A stretch of DNA of 64,000 bases from Pinus tabuliformis (taxonomy: Eukaryota > Streptophyta > Pinopsida > Pinales > Pinaceae). Positions 49,103 through 62,394 of the stretch are shown here, piece after piece (position 1 is the first letter of the stretch; each line of letters starts with the position of its first letter). Both the position numbers and the translations under genes were made by a program. The notes beneath the pieces are model-generated. The model was not told where the DNA came from and searched no databases. It saw only the letters and a list, made by a program, of their open reading frames with translations. The stretch lies in contig CM062816.1 of the NCBI GenBank assembly GCA_031772625.1, positions 632,989,269 to 633,053,268 of the forward strand. Direction: 5' to 3'.

Positions 49103-52100
49103 ATGGTGAAGAAAGGGAAGGCACCCACTTCTAAGAAGTCAGAAATGACCCAACTGTTCACGGACACTAGCTGTAATCGAGATGGATGGACATCCACATG
49201 GGAAACTATGTATTGGTTGTTAGAGGAGGAACAACCAAGAATTATGGAAACAACAATTACAGTGGACGGACGCGGTTCTCATAATGCTTCTCTGACTGAA
49301 CTTGCATGCTCATTCTTACACCGCATCACTGCAAGACCAAAGTTACTCCCTTATACTAACATGGCTAAGTGGATTATAGATGATGTGGACATATCAGACA
49401 AAGGATTCAAGACAGCAAGCGAGGAAGTCATGGGTTCATTTACTCCAAACAACCTGAGACTCATGTACCATCTACCAGAGCCCCAGGCCATCCACAACAA
49501 GCAGTTTATCGAGAGGTTTTTCCAAAGAAAATGAAGACTTGGCAGAATGCACAAAGAATTGCTCTAACAATAAGGAAAGACTGAAGAAAGATAAAAACAG
49601 TATGTACGCCACTGGTTCTCTTAGTTCCCCTTTCTGTTTTACTGCTGCTATGTTATGTAGACTGTTTGGTAAACCAGACAACAACAAATTTTCATCAGAA
49701 TGGTTACCCCTAGTAGATGTAGTTGTCAATGCTACAATAATGAATTGGGCTGAAATCCTGTCAAATAATTTAGCCACTACAATTTTAGAATACAAAAGAA
49801 ATTGGAGCATTGCTTCGAGGGTTTACCCTCAGTTTTTAATGAGCGCTTATGTTATGGATGCAATTTGTTTTGATTCCAAATTCCCTATTATGGGATGGAA
49901 GTGGACTGCTCAAGATCCACTTCCCATTTAGATATATCACAAAGTGACGTGGGAAACTAATTTCGTGCCACATTTCTTCAAAATCTATCATGGAGTTATG
50001 CTTCTGATTCACAAGAAGATTTACAACAAATATGCCCCAAGGTTTTCCCAAGAAGCCGAGGTAGATATTCTCCCCATAGCCATATGGTTCAGGTAATAAT
50101 TATTCACATGTATCAGAGTGTTTGGCAGTATTGCCTCCCCTCATGTTCTAGCTTTTTACGTCCTAGACAAACTGATGGCTAGAGAGATAGCCTATCAGAA
50201 AAGAAACAAAGGAGGAATGAGTAAAATATTGAAAGGTTCCAAGAAAGGTATTTGGCCTCAATTTACTGTAACATGTCGAGTATTTGCATTGCATGATTTA
50301 GGAAATGCTTTTAAAGAAGTTGACAATGTATTACCTTTACAATTGCCCAAGTTCCCGGGAGGGCAATATGATCTCTTCGGTATTGTAAAATATTTTACCA
50401 CAATGGTTAAAATAAGAGTATCTACCCATGAAAAGGATCCCTTTGATGATGGTTTCCTATAGAAAAACACCTTCAAAGAAGTGCAGCATATGGCACAAAT
50501 TCCTTTTGACCAAGAAGGTCTCCAAACTTTTGATAATTACAGAAAACATAGGTTTTCTAAGGTCCCATTGGACCAATTACTCATTCAACCAATAGGAGAT
50601 CCTACCCCCAGCGTAAGCATAAGTGGAGATTCAAAAGAGAAGTCCAAAACAAGTTCTGGAAAAGAATCCACAGAAAAGTCAGGTGATCAATCTAAAAAAA
50701 ATCAGAAAATGAACAAAACAAGAATGAGGACTCAATAAAAGACACAACCCAGTCCACAGCAAAGTCTGATCAACAAAATTCATTTGTAAATCAAGTTGAT
50801 GCCTCAACTCCCACTACAAAGTAAGAAAAGGCACCTATAATTAATTTACAAGAAGAATGGGGAAGTTTTAATAAGTTACTCAACACAAAGGAACAAAACA
50901 CAAAGCCACCAACAAACCCACAAGAGATGACCATAGAAATGGTAATAGAAAGAGTTGTTAGCACTTAGGGAACGGAGAATATTCCTATTTCTCCCACATC
51001 TAAAATTGTATTAAGAATAGAGGAAATTCCTCCTCTAGATGTATTCTACAACCCTCAACATAAAGTCGTCATTAGAAGGCAAAGAAAGAAAATAAAATAG
51101 GATTATGTGCTCACTCCTAAGGATGAACCTTTGAATGTCCTCTGGAAAGACACATCTGCACATCCATCAACTAACCTCACTAGGCTCTCACAGGTCACAG
51201 GCGTGTACGCTTCAGCAACCATTGACAAGGCAGTAGAGGTACAACTACTACTTAAAGAAAAGGAAGATAAAATTTTGCTATTGGAAAAGCAGTTAGAGCA
51301 AGTCAACATCAACCAACAAGCATAAATGTAGTTGGAATAACTCCAACAAGAATTTCAGCAAATGCAGTTAGCACATTAGAGCAGTTTAGCTGGTAAAGAA
51401 GCATACTTAAATGCCATAATAGAACTACATAAAGATGATCCCAAAATTGAATACTTTGTCACAGGGGCACTTGGCCTCAATTCCCAGCTTTTACAACAAA
51501 AATAACTATTATGCGAGAAGATTTCGCAATGGAATTATCACTGCAAAATGAGCGATAATGTTATCGGGAAATCTAGTGTCCACTCGGAGCTGCTAGTCCC
51601 ACTAAGACTGGTAGCTATCTTAGAAACAAACTAACTAAAACTACTTTCGTTTTCATTTATGAGAAGTAGATAAGAGTGGAATGAAGGACACCAACCTCAG
51701 TCTTGCACTTGGTTCCTTTCTCGGTTCCTCTCCCTTCTGGTAGATCCTTGCCTCTTCTCCTTCGTCTACCTAGCTTCAAAGAGCACCTGTGGAATCAAGG
51801 CAGCATAATACTATCGAAGAACAAGGATCTACAATCATAAACAATATAGGACCAGATGTATATTGACCACACAAATGCATATATCATCAAACATACAAGA
51901 ATGTAGAGGAAAACTTGAATAACTTTATTAATATCAAGAATAGCAAAGAGGATTACAACCAATTGTTCTGACCCAGTGTCATCCTCCAGCATGAAAACCC
52001 TTCTTTCACCTCATGAAAGGATTAGGTCACCCAACACTATGATATCCCAATAAGAAACCAATAGCACTTCCTTACAAGATACAAAATTCCAGCCTCTAGA

Positions 52101-53168
52101 TCTCTGCGATGAGGGATCCATATATAGATGATTGCAGGGGGGTGAGTCAACTTCTAGGATTTTGATTAGTGTCCTCTCTGTGATAGTTCTGGATTCCACT
52201 TTGGAGATTGATGATCTGTTACTCAACCCTGGGTGAATTCAGAGAGGCAAGTGTCATAGGAGAAGTTTCTGGAAGATTTTGTGATCATCCACCTCGCAAA
52301 CTGTCTCCACCATTTTTCCACTCTCACCCATCGCACCCTACAGAAGGGATTTTTCAGTATGCATCGCACCCTTTACACTAGGTAGGTGGGATGCATCACA
52401 CCCTTAGCACTGAACAACCTGTATGGTCCAATTTTGACAAGTTCTGAGCAGTTTCCTGTGGAGAAATTCTGGGAGATGATGTAATCAACTGACCTTGTTA
52501 TTTTAGGTTATGGAACAACACTTTTAAGGACTTGGGAGCCCTTAGTTTATGGACATGTATGACTGGGGTTATAGTTCCCAAAAATGTCTATAACAGATAA
52601 CATAACAAACCAAGTTGTGGAATTACGACTTGAATATGACTTAATTTTTAAGAAAGTTTCAGACTTCTTAAACTCGTAGAAATACAAAGACAGGAAAAGA
52701 GCAGACATGACTAAAATTGATGAATCACACAAAAAAATCTTATTTAAGAAATGGGATTCTTGTCGAAGAGAGGAAGAACAAGAAATGTAGGATTCGGCAG
52801 TAGCAAAGAATAGTTTCATCGAATGTGTCAATGAAAATCTACACAATTCTAATTTAGTAGCAGAAACCACCCCTGGATTTCTTCCAAAAGCACAATAGCT
52901 TCAAGCAATATGGAAACAGGTAGCAGAGGAAAGGGAAGATGCAATTAAATAGGTAAACAGGTTGAACTGGGAGGCATAGTGGTTGTACCTAGTGAAACCG
53001 CACAGTCAGTGGATGACCTTGAACTGCCTAATTACTTCCGTTGAGAAAATAGTGCCAGCACTCACCAATGTCGTATTTGCAGGACAGGTGAAATCTGAAG
53101 TCGACCAACTGACGCTCCTTAAACCCATGCTGGATATTTGTGATCTCAAGGACCAGATGTAGGATTAG
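49103..53168 (+). pseudogene. LTR-resident ORF of unknown function, copy 2 (3' LTR of E)
   Basis: Homologous to copy 1 from ATG 49103 (MVKKGKAPTSKKSE) to TAG 53166-53168. It complements copy 1: several stops of copy 1 are sense here (for example MYWLLEEE, RLMYHLPEP, CFDSKFPIMG). It has its own faults: a one-base insertion near 49520 (FFQRK, stop) and a solo LTR at 51559-52595. Open runs: 48968-49534 (188 codons) and 49539-49931 (130 codons). TAGs at 49929 and 50966 are shared with copy 1. The same domain plan applies: globular front, Ser/Lys/Glu-rich middle (50620-50738), coiled-coil-like tail (51107-51325 and 52600-53160). Confidence 0.6.
51559..52595. mobile_element. Solo LTR 2 (1037 bp) inserted in the 3' LTR of element E
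   Basis: Ends TGTTAT...ATAACA (perfect 6-bp inverted repeat) with perfect 5-bp duplication GATAA at 51554-51558 and 52596-52600. The empty site in the 5' LTR (GAGCGATAACATAA near 38350) confirms it. Not the same sequence as solo LTR 1. No coding domain. Confidence 0.88.
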
Positions 53169-53174
53169 TCATAG

Positions 53175-53342
<168 letters not shown>

Positions 53343-54233
53343 TTTCACATAAAATGAGGTAGGTCGTTTAAACCTCCTCATCTAATTTTGTAATTTATAT
53401 TTTTAAGTTTCATATATTAGTATTTAAACCGCTCTCATGCATTTAGAGAGGAGTCTAGAAATTTTATCAAAAACATTCTTCAGAACATGCATTTATGCCC
53501 CCCACTAAGGAGGTTTTGGTAAAATTAATGGAACAAGATTTATTTTCTACTTGAGTTTAGCATCTTCTACTGAAATTGCACTTTTGTACTCTTAGTTGAT
53601 GTTAAGTGATTTGAACGTAGATCAATATTGTTGGAGCACATGAGTAGGACGTATTACAAATGTTACTTCTATCTCTTAATGCATTTTACTTGTGTATCAA
53701 GCAGTAAATCATTTTCATTTGTTTATTTATGTAAGTTTAAATTCATAGTTATCATTATTTCACTTTTGTATGATGATGATTTATCCTTTATGTTGAATAT
53801 GTTAATGAATCTTTATGCAATATATCTCTCATATCGTTTCGGCTAACTTTTTATATGAAATGATCATTATTAAATGAATTCTCTTCTTGTTGTGATTGAA
53901 TGATCTTTATTATCAATTACTTTCAGAAATCATTTTAGATCAGATAAATAAACGTTACTCCCGAGATACTCTTAAATTTAGATTTTTTCTTTGATTATGA
54001 TAGATTACACATGATAGTTAGAAGATAGATTAAGTTTAGGATAAGTATTCACTCCATAAAACCCAGAAAATAAAAACATCATCCCATTAGCATAAACATC
54101 ATAAATAGATTGGGAAACTGGTCCCATCATCCCCAGTCGGAGCCACTATTCCAAACGGAAAATGAGTTGTTCCAAGGTCTGGACCGGGTGGTTATCCCCC
54201 TTGTTGGAGTCTTGATTTTTCAAGCCTTCAAAA

Positions 54234-54620
54234 TGTCCCAGGGTATGTCAATATGTGTCAAGGAAAAAAAGGAAGAATGAAGATAAAATTCAATGAAATG
54301 AACACACAAGAGGGTTAATAAGTTGGGAATTTATATTTTTCAAAAGGGGCATGATAGACACACTAATAATAGGTTCCAATACACGCCAACTGCTAATGTA
54401 TGTCAATGCATTCCAAGGTGTTCCAAGGCATGCTAGGGACTACAGGGAATTCCAACACATGCTAGGAGAGTGCTATGATATGCTAGGGCATGCCAACATG
54501 TGTTTGGGCATCCTAGTCATGGAAAGATGTTCTAGGTACAAATATGTTCCAAGACATGTGAGGTTCCAAGGAATGTTAGTGTGTGCCAAAGAATGCTAAG
54601 GTGTGCCAGGAGTTTTGAGG
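54234..54620 (+). repeat. Satellite array, continuation right of element E
   Basis: Same vocabulary as 32431-35035 (TTCCAAGGCATGCTAGGG, TGTGCCAAAGAATGCTAAGG, GCATGCCAACATGTG). GGGCATGATAGACACACTAATAATAGG near 54347 matches GGGGCATGTTAGGCACACCAAGAGTAGG near 34443. It proves E lies inside one array. Confidence 0.75.
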
Positions 54621-54889
54621 AATGATAGGTCTCTCTCATTAATAGAATTGACAAAGCTCTATTGTGTATTAATAATATAGTTACTACACCCACTAGTTGA
54701 ACTTTATCTAAAGGGAACTTCCTAGATAATAAACCTAATAGAGATGAATCATGTGTTGAGTCATAGGAAAGCTATATTCTCATTACTTGAGGGAATGATA
54801 CACACTAATTACTTCTTAACAAATTGACTGACTCTAACCACTATGGCCTTTGACACAAAATGAAAAATAATCCAAAACAATGATATCAA
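54621..54889. other. Short AT-rich stretch, no feature seen
   Basis: Lies between the satellite and the CACTA-like end. No frame or repeat recognised. Confidence 0.4.
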
Positions 54890-55253
54890 ATAGTTATCTT
54901 TTGACAAAAAATATAGTAACATTCACATATCGTCGTCAAAAACTCATTGGAATGATCAACGATGACAAACACTTTCTTACTGTCAACAAAAGTAACAAAA
55001 AAGATCATTGGTGAGGTTAAATAAAATATCATCATGAGAAGTGTCACCAAAGAGAGAATTAGTGACGGGCCTTTTACGACCCTCACCAAAAGTGTCATTG
55101 AAAATGGCTTTGGTGACAAAGCTTAAAGGACCATCACTATACACATTTACAACAACACTTTTTTGAGGACTGGTACCATATGTGACATTGGTGATAGACC
55201 TTAAAGGTCCGTCACAAGATTCGCCCTCACCAATGATCCTTTTTATTGTAGTG
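54890..55253 (-). repeat. Second CACTA-like terminus with subterminal repeats
   Basis: Minus strand begins at 55253 with CACTACAATAAAAAGGATC. It continues with repeated GTGACGG(A/T)CCTTTAAGG-type and TTGGTGA(C/G) units (near 55215, 55130, 55075, 55030), the crowded short repeats expected next to a CACTA end. It is unrelated in sequence to the end at 7326. The partner terminus was not found, and the inner limit is approximate. Frames reported on the minus strand here are not convincing genes. Confidence 0.55.
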
Positions 55254-58200
55254 TGGTAAATAAAAGAAGTTGAGTGAAAACATTGGTAAACAAAAAGACT
55301 CAAGCAAAGAACATTTTTCGAGACACTTAAAAGTATCAAAATTATAATTAATACAAAATAAATATTTGAAATGAAATTTTGAGACAAATTTATAATTTAA
55401 GACGAAATTATAATTTCGTCTTATATAAACACCTTAAATGATCTTTGTGTTAAACAAATAAAAACAATTATGATATTTCTCAGCTTCAGTAAACTTACAC
55501 TCAATCATTGTACTTTAGTGGAGCGAAGAACAAGAATGGGTATGAATATTCATGAACAAACATTAGGAATCACTTAGAGAGACTATACATCAAAAGCTAC
55601 ATGAAAGCCTCATTTTACAATCATACCTGCAATCTTTGTTAGCATTTTCTTTTCGTCATTTGTAACATTAAGGGCCTTAAGATAGCTTGAGCTAATTTAA
55701 ATCCATGTTCATGACCTTTGTCAAATGGTTTTTGAATTAGTTTATACCACCCTGACACCACAAGGTATAATATTCAAATTATGACATCCTATTATAATCG
55801 ATAAAATTGAAACTGTGAGATGAAATCAAAACTTTGCAACATTAAAAGAAAATACTTGTACATTTCAGTTTTCCTGAACAATGCAACTCCTTAATGCATT
55901 TTAGCACTCAGGCATTTACACTCACTATAGATTTGAAAAACCCTGGCTACAAAAGTACCATAATAAACAAGATGTGATGGTGAATTAACATTCTGCAGCA
56001 AGCTTTTGCAATAGTTCAGTTATTGGTGGAAATATTAATTTTATTTGTGGGTACAGAAACCTTCAATAAATCTCTATATTTAGGCACAAGCTATGCCAAA
56101 GCATGGTTCTAGAATCTAAAGTGTATTAAAAAATAAAAATAAAAAGATAAGAATACCATTAGCAACCTAAGTGTGCAGGAAGTCATTAATTTCATATGAA
56201 ATGAAAATAAATATTTATTATAAGGAAAAAAATATTTTAACCTACTTTTTTCAGTACCTTCATTTCCTCTAAAAATGGTTTTCTTGTCTTACATGGAAAT
56301 CAAAACCATTTAAATGGAATTTGAAATTTAGAATAACAATGCTAATTCCTCCATTAACACCCACAAACATTATCTACCTACAGTCATATAGGTCGAAAAA
56401 TACCAACCCCAAATATGGAAGCGTAAAATTTCACATCAAACAGTAGAGCATGGAGTTTTTAGTTGTTTTCAAAGTTGAAGAGCATTTATCCTTTTAGCTG
56501 AATCTATTCCCATGCAACACCATATCCTCCCTCAATTTCAATCAAATGTGCATTCATTACCACTCATTCAAGGAATCTAAAACCTTGCACAATTCAATTT
56601 ATTTATACTCTATTTCTACCATATATTGGATCACAAATATAGTGTAGCAATAGAATAACTCAAAATTTTATAAGGACCATCAAGTATAATAACTCAACAT
56701 TTTATGAGGCCCATATCGATACTGATGTTAACTAAACTTGGAATAGGTTTTCCAAAATCTCATTTCTCTAGAAACAAGTAAATTAATTTTTGAAGTCAAC
56801 AACCCATGACATTTTAAAAGTAAGGAAACTAAATAACAATATTCACAAGTTTTCATTTGGAATCTTGAAAACCTAGTAACATTTTTTTTATTTATGCTCA
56901 ATTCTTAGGATGGGGACAAATCTAGTCTTTGATATGTCCCATATAATCAACTAAAATCAATATAATGTAGAGTTTCCATAAACGCAAAAAAGTAGATAAG
57001 TTTTATGCATCTCATGAGTCCATAGATGATAACTTAGTTTCGAAAATAATATCAAATCTAACAATCACTCCATGATAAATATATACTAGGTAGTAAGAGT
57101 CCTCTCCATTGAAAAATCATCCCCAAAAATCAAAAAATCAATTTTGTGAGGACCGAGAATGGCACCAAAGACATCACAAAAGGTGCCCAAGCATGTAAAA
57201 TTCATCTTCAAAATAGTTATTAACCTCTTTCAACCATCTAAAAGAATAATAATTTTGATCTTCCTTACAATGAAGGTTGCCTCCAACAAGTAACCCAAGG
57301 CATCAAAAACTCATAAACATATATAAGGCACCAAAGGATGGACATATTGAATTAACTAATGTAACACTATCCATATGGCTAAGGCTCTATGACAAAAACA
57401 AAGGCCAAGGGATTGGTGAAAAATCACTCATATACCCAAACACAATGAATCATAACCTAAGCACATCAATATATCTTAAAGATGAAATAACAACCAAATT
57501 TATCATAGTATTTTCAAATTCAATCCTCAATTTAAGGCACTTTTTCTCTATCTCTCTGGCCCACTCCATTGTATCCTAGGCTAACCAAACCCCTGGATAA
57601 ACCTTCTCCACCTTATCTGCTCTACACACTTGGCAAATAACGAGATAAACAAATCTAAAGCCTTTGACACAATTTTTTAAGAAATGGTACGAAAAGTAAT
57701 AAGCTTCCAACCACTTATGGAGTCTCTCATTTCATTCTTAGGAATATGATTCATCAAGGCATAATTGAGGCTTAAGAGAATTTGAGAGGAATATAGAAGA
57801 AAAGATTATACATCTAAACAACAAATATGATTTCCAATCAATTCCCATGGGAACTTAGAGACTTCATAAGGAAAACCATCTAATCTTGAGGAATTTCCAT
57901 TTTACATGGAATTAAATGAAGAACATAAATCATTTATCATAATATCTTAAACCAACATATCATTGTCCGTGGTAGGGACCTTGTAAAGGATAATCATACA
58001 ACAAGCATCTTGAGCAACACCTACACTATTTTTCAAAGAAGAAATCGAAAATATAGACGAAGGGACATCACTACTACAAATGTATAATATATAAAGTCCA
58101 TATACAGAACCACACTCCCACACATGTCTCCTTTGCACTCAAACATGGTCAGGTTCCCGCTAAAGATGCATTACGTTGTCAACAAAAAAGAGGTGATCCA

Positions 58201-59742
58201 ATTCCACAACTATCCTTGATCAAAGATAAGGATAGGGGAATACAAAAGAAAAAAATGTATCACCTGGTCCTAAATCAAGAGAATTACCTAAGAAAACACG
58301 CCTACTAAATCAAAACCACAAGAAATCACATTATTTAAAAAAGATAAAGAAAGAGAAAGAAACATGCCTCCACTCCCTTGAAAATGCTCAAAATTCCTAA
58401 AATGGGTCATTCCAACAGCTGTTCATTTTCTTTTGAAGATCAAAACCAAATCACCCTAGGTTAAACACACAAGTCTATGTCAATAGGTTTACAAGGGATA
58501 TCATCGACAAATGCAGAGAAGAATCCCTTGAATTTCTCCATAATATTTTCCTTGGAAAAAATAATAATAATTACAATATATATGGTGTTTGTAATAGTTT
58601 CGAATCTCGTTACCAAAGTGGCACATTTCCATTTTGGGATTGCATTCCTCTACAGTGCAGATCCCCAATGTTATAACATCCGCCTTCACTCTTCCATTAA
58701 ATCATTGAGTGGTTTTTGTGGCATGCCTTATGGGCCCTCATTTGTTTGTGGTTGTTATCTATGTTATTCTGATAATAATTGTAGGTCTTACAACTACAAT
58801 GTAGTATCCCTATGTTGGAAGTTTCTCCTTCCTCCTATGATTACTTTCTGCTACCACAAATGTACAATATATGAGGTCATAATGTAGGTTTCTAATAAAT
58901 TTGGGATATAAAGACACAACACATGTTTCCAAGGAAGTAAGGATAGAAAATTTTATTGCAAATTGTAGCATAAAACGAGATGGCAAGAACATGTTTTCGA
59001 ATGTGAAAAGAATAGGGTAGAGTATCATCCCTAGATATATGAAACAAAATCCCAAAGAGAATGAAATATACCATGGAAACATATACACCATAAATAATAA
59101 TAGAAATAAAAAAAAAATGCATGTCTACCAACCTATTCCTTCACAAAAAAATAAGTTTGGTCGAATAATATCTTTAGAGTTAACAAGGAAAATGTCACCA
59201 ATATATAGATGATTCATGGGAACATAGAAATTGTAGTGTTCTTCATCTCCACTCTCAACCTACATATGAGAATGGGAAAAAATTAAGAACTACCTTCCAT
59301 ACAAATTGAAATAATATTTATTTAAACTATAGAATGTCAAAAGACACAACATGTTTACCAATAAACATGGAATTTTATTTATAACAATAATGGTAATCTA
59401 CAAATATATATCAATTTGTAGCTATGAAAGAAACATTTCCATATGCCACTCAATTTCAACATTCATGTGGAATGCTTTATTATTAACTCAACTTAAAGGA
59501 TATATAAACCATAAGAAAAAACATGAAGGACAAGCAATGATGTAATAAAACAAAAGGAATACCCCCCCACATGGATGACGAATAATTACAACCTCTTTAA
59601 AGTCCCTTTAGTTCTGGTAAGTAAACAATAATAAAGATATAAGCTTTTGAAAACACTTTCTAACAAAACAATAAAAAAAGTACCACCTTATCCACAATCA
59701 TAACCTCAATTCTTCTTCCCTTTATTTCCTAAGAGCTTATTA
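55254..59742. other. AT-rich non-coding DNA, no gene recognised
   Basis: Open frames in this stretch (57277-57579, 58477-58887, 58810-59131) overlap on opposite strands and carry no known motif. A similar phrase, ACTAC(AAA)TGTATAATATAT(A/G)A, occurs near 58072 and 58853. No LTR boundaries found. Confidence 0.5.
55398..55423. repeat. Perfect 26-bp palindrome
   Basis: TAAGACGAAATTA followed by its exact reverse complement, with no spacer. Flanked by AT-rich DNA. It could be a MITE-type core or a hairpin. Confidence 0.9.
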
Positions 59743-60740
59743 TTGTTGATTCTTTTGGGTTTCCTCCTCTTTTCTCATCTTCGGTTCTTATTTCTACTTT
59801 GGCATGCCCTCTTGCTTCTTCTTTTCTTTCTCTTATTTTTTCTTGCACTCCTCCTCTTGTTCCCTTTCCCTACCCATTTTCTTCTCTGCCTCAATTACGC
59901 TTTTAGTGCTCGGATCAATATTCAATTTCTTAATCCTCTCTTATTCTACGTCATGTGTTTTCTTTCTCTTTATCTTGATATAACCTAGAGCAACCACTTC
60001 CCATTTGGTCCATTCTTGATCAGTATCTGGCACATGTACTATGTAAGAAGTGCATGCCTCATCCCCTAGTCCAACTACTCTAGAAGCATTATACTAGTTC
60101 ATGGTCTTCTCTTCATCATCCTAAGAAGCAAAATCATATGTCCAAGTGTATCTCAACTTTACACAATGTTGCTTGAAAACAACCTCAACCTCAAATATCA
60201 TTTGATATAACATCACAATGAAGTGCTTAACTATCTTCTCATACACTCCCATATAGTGGACCTTTGATAGTATTTTAGAATATGTGTGGACATGAGGTTG
60301 TTGCTCGTTTCATTTCCAATCTAGACCCATGAATTCATTATGGGCACAAATCCCATCAAGAAATAAGGCTGGCATGTAGATCTTGGGTTGCTCACCTTAT
60401 GGTGGCCTTATGAAATGTTCTTCGCCTTAGAAATATTTATCTATAATTGTTTGGTTAATATATATGACCAATTGAAAATATTTCCCTCGAAATCAGATGG
60501 GTAGTCCATGTAGTCCCATTCTTCTTAAAATAATTATGTGATTTTGTAACCATACAACTAGCAACACATAGCCATGATGTATTGATACAATTTCCTCTAT
60601 GACATTGTTCTATAATTTCCATTAGGCTTCTCGTCGAATTTTCCTAGATCCTACCACCATGTCTTGAGAATATCATTTGTAACAAACTAAGCATAACAGG
60701 CTATGTATAATTTTGAATTAAAGTATTCCTCTATGCGCAT
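59743..60740 (-). pseudogene. Diverged relative of the element E LTR protein
   Basis: Minus-strand translation from ATG 60740 (MRIEEYFNSK) reads, over stops: YIMAMCC, stop, LYGYK and EEWDYMDY near 60530, IFNWSYILTKQL, then QPYFLMGFVPIMNSW near 60330. These line up in order and spacing with AAMLCRLFGK, SSEWL, MNWAEILSNNL and PQFLMSAYVMDAI of the LTR frame of E. A second frame continues with KIVKHFIVMLYQMIFEVEVVF, YIVHVPDTDQEW and a Lys/Glu-rich tail (EAEKKMGRE, 59880-59760). Function unknown. Probably a relic of a related large retroelement in the opposite orientation; its LTR edges were not located. Confidence 0.5.
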
Positions 60741-62172
60741 ATTTTAATAAGAGTGAATATCATTGGGTTGATACATAGCAATCTATTTTTTGCATGGACT
60801 ATTGAGGATCATGTTCTTACACTCAAGATGCTGCAATATCCATCCTATCATTTCTACATAATGTAACATTGGATACCTAGTAGAAATAATACATAATTTG
60901 GACCTTTTGACATTGAATTACACCTCCCTATCCTCTAGGTATTTTGGGAACTCATCCTTGATAAATTCTCTAAATATCATCTTCCATGTTAAGGAGGTGG
61001 ACTTATCGATGAATTATTTTGTATCTAACATAATGGGTAATTTGGCTCTTAGGTTTTCCATGACACCTTCAATACTATTTTTAGTAGCCCTTTTTGTTTG
61101 TCCTTGGCATGTAATTGGAGGAATAGTCTTGGCGGAACATGAAAAAATCATAGGTCTCGTATCTACAATACCTAGAAATTAGAATTCACTCATGGAAAAC
61201 ACACACTCAATCCCAAACAAACACCTATTCTATCTTGGTTATTTATGAAAAAATAAGTCATTATGAAAGGATAGTACGTTGGTTCTAAGGACAAGAGTAT
61301 GTGCTTGAGGAAAGGGTGGTGACACTAGTCAGTATAAGTGCACTATGCACTGAGGCTCGAAGGGAGATTGGGTTCGATAGAAGGTGCAAGAGAAAGAGAT
61401 GAAGCTTAGAAACTTAGTCTCTAGAGATGCATAGTGCACTCATGTTGAGAGAGTGGCTCTTGCCTGGGCACAGGCCACATCAACCATGGATAGAGGTTTC
61501 ATGTCTATCAACTATATGTGTGATCTGCATAAATCAAGGAATGAAGGCTAGTCAATGGAGTAGATCGTATCATCAATGGATAGAGGGTTGGATATTATGA
61601 TATGGAAGTGAAATATATACTCTTGAATAGAGAGAAGCCCTTTTTTGATAATAGGTCACAATTCTAAGAAGCAACGATTTGATAGTCTATGGGTTAGGAT
61701 AGCGTAATGTGCTAGTGAAGGGTTTGAAGAGTTTAGATTTGGTGCAATGCATGAGAACATATCTCCTAAAAAGTTTACTTTGTTTGATAAGAGCAAGCAA
61801 GAGGGAATCACATGGATGAAAATAATGGCATGCACATACATATATACAACCATAATCATGATTGGAATGCAAAAAACCCAATAATGAAAAGAGACATTAA
61901 CAACAATCAGGAAAGAACTAAAGAAACACTTGTAAGAGTGAGGTTTCAAACTGTGACAATTCTTGGAAGGTAGTGAACTTATAACTAAGAAAGTGTATAT
62001 CTCGAAAGTGAAATATACATGTGGAATGAGATCTAGGCTAGGATCTTTACATAGGGAGTTCACACATGTGGGAAAATTAGGGTTTGGAGGTGTATGTATT
62101 TCATGTCGCAAAAATAAAGGGATAAGGATGAGATAATGATCACTAGAGAATGCTATAAGATTTTCTTTAGGA
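60741..62172. other. Non-coding DNA, no gene recognised
   Basis: 60900-61180 may still belong to the relic on the minus strand, but I cannot align it. The minus-strand 151-codon frame at 61656-62111 has no recognisable motif. Confidence 0.4.
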
Positions 62173-62394
62173 AGTATAGTCTAGTTATCATTGAAAAGTG
62201 TTCTCTAACTATCTCTAGAATGTGCACTCTAACTATCATTAAAGATTGCAATAGGATTGCCCCAATAAGTGCACTCATGTTGTTGATACGGAGTGCACTC
62301 TACCTGTTAACAAGGAGTGAACTCCATTGTCTCTGGAGTGTGATCCACTATCTCCAAGAAGTGTGATAGGCCTATCTCCAGAAAGTGTGCTTTG
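62173..62394 (+). repeat. Degenerate 24-bp minisatellite, about nine units
   Basis: Units of 21-24 bp built on AGTGCACTCTAACTATC(A/T)(C/T)TA(A/G)A follow one another without gaps; most start AGTG or AAGTG. Substitutions are many but the spacing is steady. Confidence 0.75.

Noticed and set aside
59743..59988. Leu/Phe-rich 81-codon plus-strand frame that resembles a membrane protein
   Set aside because: It is the complement of a Lys/Glu-rich minus-strand tail that belongs to the decayed relic.
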